From Mycobacterium marinum (GTDB taxonomy: Bacteria > Actinomycetota > Actinomycetes > Mycobacteriales > Mycobacteriaceae), in NCBI RefSeq assembly GCF_003391395.1, contig NZ_CP024190.1, positions 4,960,001 to 5,024,000 on the forward strand: a DNA stretch of 64,000 nt, in the 5' to 3' direction. Both the position numbers and the translations under genes were made by a program. Positions 1 through 8,320 of the stretch are shown one piece after another (position 1 is the stretch's first letter; the number at the start of each line of letters is the position of its first letter). The notes beneath the pieces were generated by a model. The model was not told where the DNA came from. It saw nothing but the letters and a program-made list of their open reading frames with translations, and searched no databases.

Positions 1-789
1 GTGGGCCCCGGGATCGGCGGCCTGATGATCGCCACCGTCGGCGGGATTACCACGATGTGGATCACCGCCGGGGCATTCGGGTTGTCCCTCCTCGCCATTG
101 GCGCGTTGCGGCTCGAGGGAGCGGGCAGACCGCACCACGAGACACGACCCGACGGGCTGGTTTCCGGCGTCACGCAGGGACTGCGTTTTGTGTGGAACCT
201 GCGGGTGTTGCGGGCGCTGGCGTTGATCGACCTCACCGTGACGGCGCTGTATCTGCCGATGGAAAGCGTGCTGTTCCCGACGTACTTCAGCGACCGCCAA
301 CAGCCCGCGCAGCTGGGTTCGGTCCTGGTGGCGCTGTCGCTGGGCAGCCTGGTCGGCGCGCTGGGCTACGGGATGCTGTCGAACTACGTGTCGCGGCGCA
401 CGATCATGCTGACCGCGGTGCTGACCCTGGGTGCCGCGACAACCGGCATCGCGCTGCTGCCCCCGTTACCGGTCATCCTGGTGTTGTGCGCACTGATCGG
501 CGTGGTCTATGGCCCCATCCAACCGATCTACAACTACGTGATGCAGACCCGGGCGCCGCACTATCTCCGTGGCCGGGTGGTCGGCGTGATGACGTCGCTG
601 GCTTATGCCGCCGGCCCGTTGGGCTTGCTGCTGGCGGGTCCGGTGGCGGACGCGGCCGGGCTGAAGGTGGCTTTCTTCGCCTTGGCACTGCCCATCGCCA
701 TCACCGGGCTGATGTGTATCCGACTGCCGTCGCTGCGCGAATTGGATCACGCGCCCACCCAGGACATCAGCGAGACATCGCTGCTGTAG
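1..789 (+). CDS. tap: Tap-like MFS multidrug efflux pump, 3' part
   Basis: This is the C-terminal 262 residues of a proton-driven major facilitator exporter; the 5' end lies outside the window, so the GTG at base 1 is probably an internal Val codon. About seven hydrophobic helices remain, with an MFS-type loop (SNYVSRRTIM) and a late LRGRVVGVM segment. The family protein is about 420 residues, so roughly 160 are missing. Position next to a GlcD-like oxidase and CYP130 matches the M. tuberculosis tap (Rv1258c) neighbourhood. Tap exports aminoglycosides and tetracycline in other mycobacteria (family knowledge). The substrate here is inferred. Confidence 0.85.
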   Translation: MGPGIGGLMIATVGGITTMWITAGAFGLSLLAIGALRLEGAGRPHHETRPDGLVSGVTQGLRFVWNLRVLRALALIDLTVTALYLPMESVLFPTYFSDRQQPAQLGSVLVALSLGSLVGALGYGMLSNYVSRRTIMLTAVLTLGAATTGIALLPPLPVILVLCALIGVVYGPIQPIYNYVMQTRAPHYLRGRVVGVMTSLAYAAGPLGLLLAGPVADAAGLKVAFFALALPIAITGLMCIRLPSLRELDHAPTQDISETSLL

Positions 790-846
790 CCGCGCTCGCT
801 GACCCCGCGGGCCGCAGGCCCCGTAGGATCGGGCCGTGAGTGCCTC

Positions 847-2214
847 GTGAATGCGGATGTGCTGGCCAGCCTGATCGCCGGCTTGCCCGACGGCATGGTG
901 GTCACCGATCCCAACGTCACCGAGGGCTACCGACAGGACCGTGCCCTTGACCCGTCGGCGGGCAAGCCGCTGGCCGTGGTCCGGCCACGATGCACCGAAG
1001 AAGTGCAGACCATCCTGCGGTGGGCCGGCGCGAACCGCGTTGCCGTGGTGACCCGCGGAGCCGGTTCCGGATTGTCGGGCGGGGCCACCGCCCTGGACGG
1101 CGGAATCGTGCTGTCCACCGAGAAGATGCGCGATATCACGATCGACCCGGTCACCCGCATCGCGGTCTGTCAGCCCGGCCTGTTCAACGCCGAGGTGAAG
1201 AAGGCCGCCGCCGAACACGGACTGTGGTATCCGCCGGATCCGTCGTCGTTCGAAATCTGCAGCATCGGGGGCAACATCGCCACCAATGCGGGCGGATTGT
1301 GCTGTGTGAAGTACGGCGTCACCACTGACTACGTGCTGGGCATGCAGGTCGTGCTCGCCGATGGCACCGCGGTGCGGTTGGGCGGTCCGCGGCTCAAGGA
1401 TGTCGCCGGGCTGAGCCTGACAAAACTGTTCGTCGGCAGCGAGGGCACCCTGGGCGTCATCACGGAGGTGACGCTGCGCCTGCTTCCCGCGCAAAACGCG
1501 GCCGCCGTCGTGGTGGCCAGCTTCGCGTCGGTGGAATCCGCGGTGGACGCGGTGCTCGGTGTTTCCGCGCGGATTCGTCCCTCGATGCTCGAATTCATGG
1601 ATTCGGTGGCGATCAACGCGGTGGAGGACACGCTGCGCATGGACCTGGATCGCGGTGCCGCGGCGATGCTGGTGGCCAGCTCCGACGAGCGCGGACAGGC
1701 CGGCCGCGACGATGCCGAACTGATGGCCGCGGTATTTGCCGAACATGGTGCAACAGAAGTGTTTTCCACCACCGACCCCGACGAGGGTGAGGCGTTCGTC
1801 GCGGCCCGCCGCTTCTGCATCCCGGCGGTAGAGGCCAAGGGATCCCTGTTGCTCGAAGATGTCGGCGTGCCGCTACCCAATCTGGGCAAGCTGGTCACCG
1901 GAATCGCCCGGATCGCGCAGGAGCGCGACCTGATGATCTCGGTGATCGCGCATGCGGGTGACGGCAATACGCACCCCTTGCTCGTCTACGACCCCTCCGA
2001 CGCCGCCATGGCCGAGCGCGCACAGCTCGCCTACGGCGAAATCATGGATCTTGCCGTAGGCCTGGGCGGAACGATCACGGGCGAACACGGCGTGGGCCGG
2101 TTGAAGCGGCCGTGGCTGGAAGGCTATCTCGGGCCCGATGTGATGGACCTCAACCGCCGCATCAAACAGGCGTTGGACCCCCTGGACATCCTCAACCCCG
2201 GTAGCGGGATCTAG
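847..2214 (+). CDS. FAD-binding oxidase, GlcD/D-lactate dehydrogenase type
   Basis: Predicted flavoprotein oxidoreductase of the FAD_binding_4 / FAD-oxidase C-terminal family, 455 residues, the same length as I recall for Rv1257c. The N-terminal FAD domain carries GAGSGLSGGA near residue 75 and SIGGNIATNAGG near residue 140. The C-terminal domain has HAGDGNTHP and GEHGVGRLK, typical of 2-hydroxyacid dehydrogenases such as GlcD and Dld. The start is GTG at 847; a GTG 11 bases upstream hits a stop after four codons. It follows the tap-like gene by 57 bp on the same strand. The substrate is probably D-lactate, glycolate or another 2-hydroxyacid, but the sequence does not decide. Confidence 0.88.
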   Translation: MNADVLASLIAGLPDGMVVTDPNVTEGYRQDRALDPSAGKPLAVVRPRCTEEVQTILRWAGANRVAVVTRGAGSGLSGGATALDGGIVLSTEKMRDITIDPVTRIAVCQPGLFNAEVKKAAAEHGLWYPPDPSSFEICSIGGNIATNAGGLCCVKYGVTTDYVLGMQVVLADGTAVRLGGPRLKDVAGLSLTKLFVGSEGTLGVITEVTLRLLPAQNAAAVVVASFASVESAVDAVLGVSARIRPSMLEFMDSVAINAVEDTLRMDLDRGAAAMLVASSDERGQAGRDDAELMAAVFAEHGATEVFSTTDPDEGEAFVAARRFCIPAVEAKGSLLLEDVGVPLPNLGKLVTGIARIAQERDLMISVIAHAGDGNTHPLLVYDPSDAAMAERAQLAYGEIMDLAVGLGGTITGEHGVGRLKRPWLEGYLGPDVMDLNRRIKQALDPLDILNPGSGI

Positions 2215-2274
2215 ATCTCTGCGTTCTCCGCTCGGCGCTCGACGCGGTGCGGGCGCTCGACACGGGTGCGGCAT

Positions 2275-2310
2275 CGAGTGTGCCGTCACGGCCTTGAGTG
2301 TGCGCTCAGG
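2275..2310. repeat. two 16-bp direct repeats
   Basis: Two related units, CGAGTGTGCCGTCACG at 2275-2290 and TGAGTGTGCGCTCAGG at 2295-2310, lie 20 bp apart upstream of cyp130. They share (C/T)GAGTGTGC and TCA. I recall similar GAGTGTGC motifs scattered between mycobacterial genes, so this may be a dispersed element or a binding site. Confidence 0.4.
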
Positions 2311-2383
2311 TCGGGAATCTCGGGCAGGTTGCGCCCGGACTGCACGGTGGAAGCCAAGGATGCACACCGGCTATGCGCAGGTG

Positions 2384-2418
2384 TTGACATCTATACAACT
2401 CTGTCGTACCAATAAGAC
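2384..2418 (+). promoter_or_regulatory. candidate cyp130 promoter
   Basis: TTGACA at 2384-2389 is followed after 17 bp by TACCAA/TACCAAT at 2407-2413, a plausible SigA-type promoter. The ATG at 2419 is only 6-7 bases beyond the -10 element and no Shine-Dalgarno sequence precedes it, so a leaderless mRNA is likely. TGACAT (2385-2390) and ATGTCA (2419-2424) form an inverted pair around the promoter. Confidence 0.45.
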
Positions 2419-3660
2419 ATGTCAGTGGATGTGTCTCACCGCGCGCCTGTTGCGTTCCAGTTGGCCACCGCCGCAACCTGGCCGGATCCCTGGCCGATGT
2501 ACCGGGCGCTGCGAGACCAGGATCCGGTGCACCACGTCATCCCGACCCACCAGCCCGACCAGGACTACTACGTGCTGTCGCGCCACGCCGACGTGTGGGC
2601 AGCGGCCCGCGACCACCAGACCTTCTCCTCGGCGCAGGGCTTGACCGTCAACTATGGCGATCTGGAAATGATTGGGCTGCAAGATAACCCGCCCATGGTC
2701 ATGCAGGATCCACCAGCCCATACCGAGTTCCGGAAGTTGGTGTCACGCGGTTTCACCCCGCGCCAGGTCGAAGCGGTGGAGCCCAAGGTGCGCGATTTCG
2801 TCGTCGAGCGAATCGAGCGGCTGCGCGCCCAGGGGGGCGGCGACATCGTCACCGACCTGTTCAAGCCCTTGCCGTCGATGGTGGTCGCACACTATCTCGG
2901 GGTACCCGAACAGGACCGGGCACAGTTCGATGGGTGGACCCAGGCCATCGTCGCGGCCAACACCGCCGAGGGCGGCATCGCGGGCGCGTTGGCCACGGTC
3001 GGCGATGCGGTCGGGTCGATGATGGCCTACTTCACCTCGCTGATCGAGCGCCGCCGCGCCAAACCCGAGGACGACACGATTTCTCACCTGGTTGCCGCCG
3101 GAGTCGGCGCGGACGGCGACATCGCGGGCACGCTGTCGATCCTGGCGTTCACATTCACCATGGTCACCGGCGGCAATGACACCGTTACCGGAATGCTCGG
3201 CGGCTCCATGCCCCTGCTCCACCGGCGACCCGACCAACGCCGGCTTCTGACCGACAATCCAGAGCTCATCACCGATGCGGTCGAGGAACTGCTGCGGCTC
3301 ACCTCGCCGGTGCAGGGCCTGGCCCGCACCGTCACCCACGACGTGACGATCGGGAATGTCACCATCCCCGCCGGTCGCCGAGCGCTGCTGCTCTACGGTT
3401 CGGCCAACCGGGATGAGCGCCAATACGGTCCTGATGCCGGCGAACTCGATGTACGGCGCTGCCCGCGCAACATCCTGACGTTCAGCCATGGCGCGCACCA
3501 CTGCCTGGGCGCGGCCGCGGCCCGGATGCAGTCCCGGGTCGCGCTGACCGAACTATTGGCGCGCTGCCCGGACTTCGAGGTCGACGAGTCACGCATCGTG
3601 TGGTCCGGCGGCAGCTACGTCCGGCGCCCGCTGTCGCTGCCGTTTGAAGTGAGGTCTTGA
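2419..3660 (+). CDS. cyp130: Cytochrome P450 CYP130
   Basis: Cytosolic haem-thiolate monooxygenase of 413 residues. The I-helix oxygen-activation motif reads TGGNDT, the K-helix ExxR is EELLR, and the haem-binding loop is FSHGAHHCLG with Cys as proximal ligand. Sequence and position match CYP130 (Rv1256c, about 405 residues), whose natural substrate is unknown although azoles bind it. The stop codon overlaps the ATG of the downstream TetR gene by one base (TTGATG), so the two are probably cotranscribed and the regulator may control both. The N-terminus is slightly longer than I recall for the M. tuberculosis protein. Confidence 0.95.
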   Translation: MSVDVSHRAPVAFQLATAATWPDPWPMYRALRDQDPVHHVIPTHQPDQDYYVLSRHADVWAAARDHQTFSSAQGLTVNYGDLEMIGLQDNPPMVMQDPPAHTEFRKLVSRGFTPRQVEAVEPKVRDFVVERIERLRAQGGGDIVTDLFKPLPSMVVAHYLGVPEQDRAQFDGWTQAIVAANTAEGGIAGALATVGDAVGSMMAYFTSLIERRRAKPEDDTISHLVAAGVGADGDIAGTLSILAFTFTMVTGGNDTVTGMLGGSMPLLHRRPDQRRLLTDNPELITDAVEELLRLTSPVQGLARTVTHDVTIGNVTIPAGRRALLLYGSANRDERQYGPDAGELDVRRCPRNILTFSHGAHHCLGAAAARMQSRVALTELLARCPDFEVDESRIVWSGGSYVRRPLSLPFEVRS

Positions 3661-4241
3661 TGGGCCGAACCGACTGGCTGGCAGCGCACCGCAGCGAGGT
3701 CGCCGCCGACCGGATACTCGACGCCGCCGAGCGGCTCTATACCGAGCACGACCCGGCTTCGATCGGGATGAACGAAATCGCCAGGGCGGCAGGCTGTTCC
3801 CGGGCCACCCTGTATCGATACTTCGAGAGTCGTGAGGCGCTCAGAACCGCCTACGTGCACCGCGAGACGCTCCGGCTGGGGCACGAGATCATGCAGCAGA
3901 TCGGCGACATCGATGATCCACGCGATCAGCTGATCACCAGCATCACCGCCACCTTGCGAATGGTCCGCCAGCGGCCGGCCCTGGCGGCGTGGTTCGCCTC
4001 CACCCGACCACCGATCGGCGGTGAGTTGGCCGGACAATCCGAGGTGATCGCGGGACTGGCCGCCGCATTCCTGCAGTCTTTGGGCCCCGAAGCCCCCGCC
4101 GCGGTGGAGCGCCGGGCTCGTTGGACCGTGCGGGTGATCGTCTCGCTGTTGATGTTCCCCGGCCAGGACGAAGCCGACGAGCGGGCGATGCTCGAGGAAT
4201 TCGTCGCTCCGGTTGTAACACCGTTTCCCACCCGCCGCTAG
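3660..4241 (+). CDS. TetR-family regulator next to cyp130
   Basis: TetR-type transcription factor, 193 residues, homologous to Rv1255c. The helix-turn-helix lies near residues 30-55 (MNEIARAAGCSRATLYRYFE), followed by an all-helical ligand-binding domain. The start is taken as ATG 3660, which overlaps the cyp130 stop; a TTG one codon upstream is also open. Translational coupling to cyp130 suggests the regulator senses a P450 substrate or product and controls the pair (inference). Confidence 0.9.
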   Translation: MGRTDWLAAHRSEVAADRILDAAERLYTEHDPASIGMNEIARAAGCSRATLYRYFESREALRTAYVHRETLRLGHEIMQQIGDIDDPRDQLITSITATLRMVRQRPALAAWFASTRPPIGGELAGQSEVIAGLAAAFLQSLGPEAPAAVERRARWTVRVIVSLLMFPGQDEADERAMLEEFVAPVVTPFPTRR

Positions 4242-4373
4242 GCCACAAACGCCCATGATCTGGGCATGCCCCCGGTGGCCGGCGTACGCCTGGGCCGTCC
4301 CGACGAGGGAATCGGGGACCGAGTTGTCCATCGGGTGACAGTCGGCCAAGTCTCTTGGGCGAGAACAGAGCCG

Positions 4374-4674
4374 CGCCGCCAGTGGCTGATCGGACTGATC
4401 CGCGAAGTGCACGTCGCCTTCCGTGGCACGTGTCGGTCCTGATGACCCAGGCTGGCATCTGCGGCCTGCCTGACCCGGTGCGCCTCAACGGCTGCAGGGA
4501 TTGGCCACCGCCGATGATCTGGTCAACCGCAAGTTCCACCGGCTTCGGCCAAATGAGTTGTGGGTTAACGACATCACCCAACCCTGCACCTGAGAAGGAG
4601 GGCTGTCCTGCTGCGCAGTCCTCAACGCCTTCAGCTGCAACGAAACTCGACCTGTGGGATGGCTGGGAAGTGCC
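4374..4674 (+). pseudogene. IS3-family transposase (OrfB) relic
   Basis: Three fragments in shifting frames resemble an IS3-family OrfB integrase. At 4374-4440 the frame reads QWLIGLIREVHVAFRGT, like the HTH_21 linker region. At 4442-4490 it reads QAGICGLPDPVR. At 4504-4674 it reads TADDLVNRKFHRLRPNELWV, then NDIT, an in-frame TGA at 4591 and CCAVLNAFS, corresponding to the start of the rve catalytic core (first Asp in WVxDIT). About 20 codons between the first two fragments are missing and the rest of the core is gone. No terminal inverted repeats are visible. The match is from memory of IS3 proteins. Confidence 0.75.
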
Positions 4675-4756
4675 TGATAGCGGCGCTGGGCCGCTGGGAG
4701 TGAGGTTATCTTGCCGAAACGCCTGGGGGCGATGAGAACTTGATGGGAGACGGGCG

Positions 4757-6817
4757 ATGGCGTATTTGACGGTATTCCCTGACATGTTGACGGGCGCGGC
4801 AGGTGATTTGGTCGATATCGGCTCACAACTGGCGGCGGCGAACACCGCGGCTATTGGCCCTACCACCACGGTGCTGGCTGCTGGTGCTGACGAGGTGTCA
4901 GCGGCGATCGCGGCGGTGTTTTCTGGTCATGGGCAGGCCTATCAGGTGCTGAGCGCCCAGGTCGCGGCGTTTCATCAGCGGTTCGTAGAGGCGTTGAACG
5001 CTGGAGCGCAGTCCTACGTCGGAGCCGAAGCGGCCAATGCCACGCCACTGCAGACCCTGGAGCAAGACGCACTGGGCATCATCAATGCACCGACTCAGGC
5101 TCTGGTGGGCCGCCCGCTCATTGGAAACGGCGCCAATGGCACCGCGGCGAACCCCAACGGCGGTGACGGTGGCCTGTTATATGGCAACGGCGGCAACGGG
5201 TTCACGCAGACCGGGAACAACAATGTCGCTGGCGGCAATGGCGGTAATGCCGGGCTGATCGGCAACGGCGGAGCCGGCGGTGGCGGCGGGACGGCCTTCG
5301 CTGGCGGCAATGGCGGTCACGGTGGCCTGCTGTACGGCAACGGCGGGGCCGGTGGGATCGGCGGGGACGGGACCGGCAACGGTTTCGGCAGTCTTAGTGG
5401 CGGCGGTAACGGCGGCAGTGGCGGCGGCGCTGGACTGTGGGGCGTCGGTGGCGCCGGTGGCAATGGCGGCGCCGGTGGAAGCCCCACAGTCCCCGGGCAC
5501 GCCGGCGGCAACGGCGGCAACGGCGGCATCGGCGGCGCAGGCGGTGTGTTCGGCAACGGCGGAGCCGGCGGCAACGGCGGTATCGGAGGTACCGGAGGTA
5601 CCGGAGGTACCGGCGGCAACGGCGGTATCGGCGGCAACGGCGCTGCTGGAGGCGAGGGAGGGTTGTGGGGGGACGGCGGCGTCGGCGGGAATGGTGCGAT
5701 CGGCGGTAACAGTGGTGGCGGGTTCGGTGTCATGAACGACGGTGGCTCTGGCGGCCATGGCGGCGACGCCCGCCTGTTCGGGAACGGGGGCAACGGCGGG
5801 GCAGGCGCGGTCGGGGGTGCCGGCGGCAACGGCGCCGATGGCGGCATCGGCGGTCAGTTCTTTGGCAACGGCGGTGATGGTGGGGCCGGAGGCATTGGCA
5901 CTGCGGGACTAGCCGGGTCCGGGGGTACGGGTGGCAACGCCGTGGGTCTGGTGGGCAACGGTGGGACCGGAGGGGCCGGAGGCCTTGGTCCCATCGGTGG
6001 GGCCGGCGGCAACGGCGGCGGCGGTGGCGTAATTGGCAACGGCGGCAACGGCGGTGCGGGTGGCGCGGCGAGCGCCACTGTGGGAACACCCGCGCCAGGC
6101 GTCGGCGGGAATGGCGGTGCAGCAGGGCTTTTCGGAGATGGCGGTAACGGCGGGGCCGGGGCTCCTGGCTTGTCTGGGCTCGGCGGAGCCGGCGGCAGGG
6201 GCGGATACCTGATTGGAAGCGGGGGTAACGGCGGTGCCGGTGCCGGTGGCGGGGATGGCGGCTACTTGTCCGGAAATGGCGGCAACGGCGGCGACGGCGT
6301 CATTGTTGGAAATGGATCAGCTGGCGGCGCGGGCGGCAACGCACTCGGGTTGTTTGGCCACGGTGGCGCAGGTGGAGCCGGTGGCCATGACGTCACCACC
6401 CAGGCGGGTTTGACCGGCGGGAATGGCGGAGTCGGCGGCAAGTTGATCGGGGACGGTGGTCTCGGCGGCGACGGCGGCATTGGTCTGGCCGGTACCGGAG
6501 GCAACGGCGGCAACGGTGGTGATGCTGTTGGTGTCATCGGCAACGGTGGGGTGGGCGGGGCCGGCGGAGTCGGTGCTTTCGGCAGCGGTGGCACTGGCGG
6601 CAACGGCGGCGCAGGCGGTGCAGTCGGTAACGGCGGTGCTGGTGGCGACGCCGGTAGCAGCGGTAACTTGAGTCCGGCTGGCGGCGGTAAGGGCGGCAAC
6701 GCAAAACTGGTGGGCAACGGCGGTGATGGCGGAGCTGGCGTCTTTGGCGGGCTCGGCGGCGACGGCGGCACGGGTGGTCAGCTTTTCGGCAATATGGGCT
6801 TGAACGGACCCGCGTAG
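4757..6817 (+). CDS. PE_PGRS family protein (first copy)
   Basis: A 686-residue PE_PGRS protein. Residues 1-95 form the PE domain (helical hairpin, AGADEVSAAIAAVF), followed by the GRPLIGNG linker and about 570 residues of Gly-Gly-Ala/Gly-Gly-Asn repeats that end in GNMGLNGPA. PE_PGRS proteins are exported through type VII secretion (ESX-5) to the mycobacterial cell surface. Start ATG 4757 follows GGGAGACGGGCG. No PGRS gene occurs here in the M. tuberculosis order I know, and transposase relics flank this one. A perfect 9-bp triplication lies at about 5584-5610. Specific function unknown. Confidence 0.93.
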   Translation: MAYLTVFPDMLTGAAGDLVDIGSQLAAANTAAIGPTTTVLAAGADEVSAAIAAVFSGHGQAYQVLSAQVAAFHQRFVEALNAGAQSYVGAEAANATPLQTLEQDALGIINAPTQALVGRPLIGNGANGTAANPNGGDGGLLYGNGGNGFTQTGNNNVAGGNGGNAGLIGNGGAGGGGGTAFAGGNGGHGGLLYGNGGAGGIGGDGTGNGFGSLSGGGNGGSGGGAGLWGVGGAGGNGGAGGSPTVPGHAGGNGGNGGIGGAGGVFGNGGAGGNGGIGGTGGTGGTGGNGGIGGNGAAGGEGGLWGDGGVGGNGAIGGNSGGGFGVMNDGGSGGHGGDARLFGNGGNGGAGAVGGAGGNGADGGIGGQFFGNGGDGGAGGIGTAGLAGSGGTGGNAVGLVGNGGTGGAGGLGPIGGAGGNGGGGGVIGNGGNGGAGGAASATVGTPAPGVGGNGGAAGLFGDGGNGGAGAPGLSGLGGAGGRGGYLIGSGGNGGAGAGGGDGGYLSGNGGNGGDGVIVGNGSAGGAGGNALGLFGHGGAGGAGGHDVTTQAGLTGGNGGVGGKLIGDGGLGGDGGIGLAGTGGNGGNGGDAVGVIGNGGVGGAGGVGAFGSGGTGGNGGAGGAVGNGGAGGDAGSSGNLSPAGGGKGGNAKLVGNGGDGGAGVFGGLGGDGGTGGQLFGNMGLNGPA

Positions 6818-6949
6818 CCTGACAAGACACACCTACGGTCGTTCGTTGGCCGTTGCCCGTCCTTGTCGCATCAGCAGCGCTGGCGCTTGTTGGTCCGCCC
6901 GTTTTCCCGAGCTACCAGCCAGAGTTCAATGATCGTGATCATCTGCCTG

Positions 6950-7215
6950 CGGCCACACCGGTCGACGAAAGCTACGAAGCCGCCGCACGCCACTTCTCAC
7001 CGAACCGGCTCAATCCCGACATTCTGACGGCCGCAACGATCCGCACCAACACCAGATCACGAAACATGCTGTCGCCCTTGGCTACTGACTCGAATTCCAG
7101 AGGCCGATCGCCCTCCCCCACCATGCGCTCGTCTGCGACGACGGGATCTGCAACGCGCCTGCCCCCAGAATGACCGGACACAGTCACCGGCACGGAACAG
7201 CCTGTCAACATATTT
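6950..7215 (-). pseudogene. possible IS1634-like transposase relic
   Basis: The minus strand encodes LEFESVAKGDSMFRDLVLVR, which resembles the N-terminal part of actinobacterial IS1634-type transposases (typically ...VAKGDxVFRDLVLARIIEP). Just downstream, GAAGTGGCGTGCGGCGGC would restore EVGVAAAS if two single-base deletions were repaired, again as in those transposases. No catalytic core, ends or target duplication are visible. The rest of 6818-7456 shows no recognisable gene. The assignment is from memory and needs a search. Confidence 0.45.
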
Positions 7216-7456
7216 CGTCCAAATCGCTGACGAACTCACCTAGCGGCGATATCTTGTGACTGATCGGCCACCGTCAGGCGGCCGTCAGAAGTGCAATGTC
7301 GTCACGGAGGTGCAAGACGACATGTCAGCGGTATACCGGAAGCCGTTCCCGCTCAGCGCATCTCACATTGCATCTGCGCCCGGGAGCCGGATAGCCGACG
7401 ATCAGGCAGCCGGAAAATGCGGCCACTCAATTGGGTCCGTACGGTAAGGATTAGCG

Positions 7457-8230
7457 ATGACCTATCCCATGTTTCCTCCGGAAATCAATTCGGCGCTCAT
7501 CGAGGCCGGCCCGGGATCGGCGCCAATGCTGGGAGCGGCGGCGGCGTGGTGCGGGTTAGCCAGCGAGTTGCGCGCGGCGGCGGAGTCCTTTGCATCGATC
7601 ACGTCAGACCTGGCCAGCGGGGCATGGCAAGGCCCCGCTGCGACCGCGATGACACAGGCTGCCGCACCGTATGCCGCGTGGCTTTGCACCGCGGCCGCCC
7701 AGTCCGAGAGCGCTGCCAGTCAGGCGGGCGCGGTGGCGACGGCATTCGAGGCGGCCCGTACCGCCATAGTGTCCCCGGTCATCATCAACGCCAATCGCGC
7801 GCTAACCGCCCTGCTGGCCAATACGAACTTCTTCGGTTTGAACTTTCCCGCGATCGCGGCCGCCGAAGGTCTTTATGAGGAGATGTGGGCCCAGGATGTC
7901 GCGGTGATGAGCGGCTACCACGCCACCGTGTCGGAGATATGGTCACAGCTGTCGCAGTGGCCCCCGCTTCAGCAACTGCTGCGCCTGCTGCCCGGTTGCA
8001 AAGCGCCGTCTTCGTCGGGCGGTTCCCCGTCGCCGACACCGAACCCCAACCCTGATCCATCACCCACACCTGACCCGACGCCGACACCGACACCTGACCC
8101 GACCCCGACACCGACACCTGACCCGACACCGGCACCCACGCCCGAGCCGACCCCAGCGCCCGCACCCGAGCCCGCGCCTGAACCGACACCGGTCGAACCG
8201 GCGCCGGTGACGGTGCTACCCACGATGTAG
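7457..8230 (+). CDS. PPE-family protein with Pro/Thr-repeat C-terminus
   Basis: A 257-residue protein with an N-terminal PPE domain: FPPE at residues 6-9, the WxG-type motif at about 57 (AWQGPA), and a typical MWAQDVAVMSGYH helix end. The domain closes near residue 175. Instead of MPTR or SVP regions, the tail (about 190-257) is a low-complexity run of PTPDPTP/PAPEP units, rich in Pro, Thr and acidic residues. PPE proteins normally pair with PE proteins and are exported by ESX systems; the only nearby PE domain belongs to the upstream PE_PGRS. ATG 7457 is preceded by AAGGATTAGCG. Function unknown. Confidence 0.88.
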   Translation: MTYPMFPPEINSALIEAGPGSAPMLGAAAAWCGLASELRAAAESFASITSDLASGAWQGPAATAMTQAAAPYAAWLCTAAAQSESAASQAGAVATAFEAARTAIVSPVIINANRALTALLANTNFFGLNFPAIAAAEGLYEEMWAQDVAVMSGYHATVSEIWSQLSQWPPLQQLLRLLPGCKAPSSSGGSPSPTPNPNPDPSPTPDPTPTPTPDPTPTPTPDPTPAPTPEPTPAPAPEPAPEPTPVEPAPVTVLPTM

Positions 8231-8320
8231 TCGGCAGTGCTTGACGTTGCGCCCGTGATCCGCTGACCCACCAGACCCGCCACTTGATTTCGGGTGAGCT
8301 GGCCCGCCGTCGCGATGGGT

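Noticed and set aside
466..1746. Long minus-strand open frame opposite the exporter and oxidase genes
   Set aside because: It spans two well-supported plus-strand genes, is Arg/His/Gln-rich without domains, and reflects GC-rich third-position bias.
4355..4735. 126-codon frame in the gap before the first PE_PGRS
   Set aside because: It crosses the IS3 relic out of the transposase frame for most of its length and shows no protein features.
6853..7173. 106-codon plus-strand frame after the first PE_PGRS
   Set aside because: It is antisense to the better-supported transposase-like minus-strand segment and lacks a ribosome-binding site.
8231..8320. Search for a terminator between the convergent PPE and acyltransferase genes
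   Set aside because: No stem longer than about 6 bp was found by eye.
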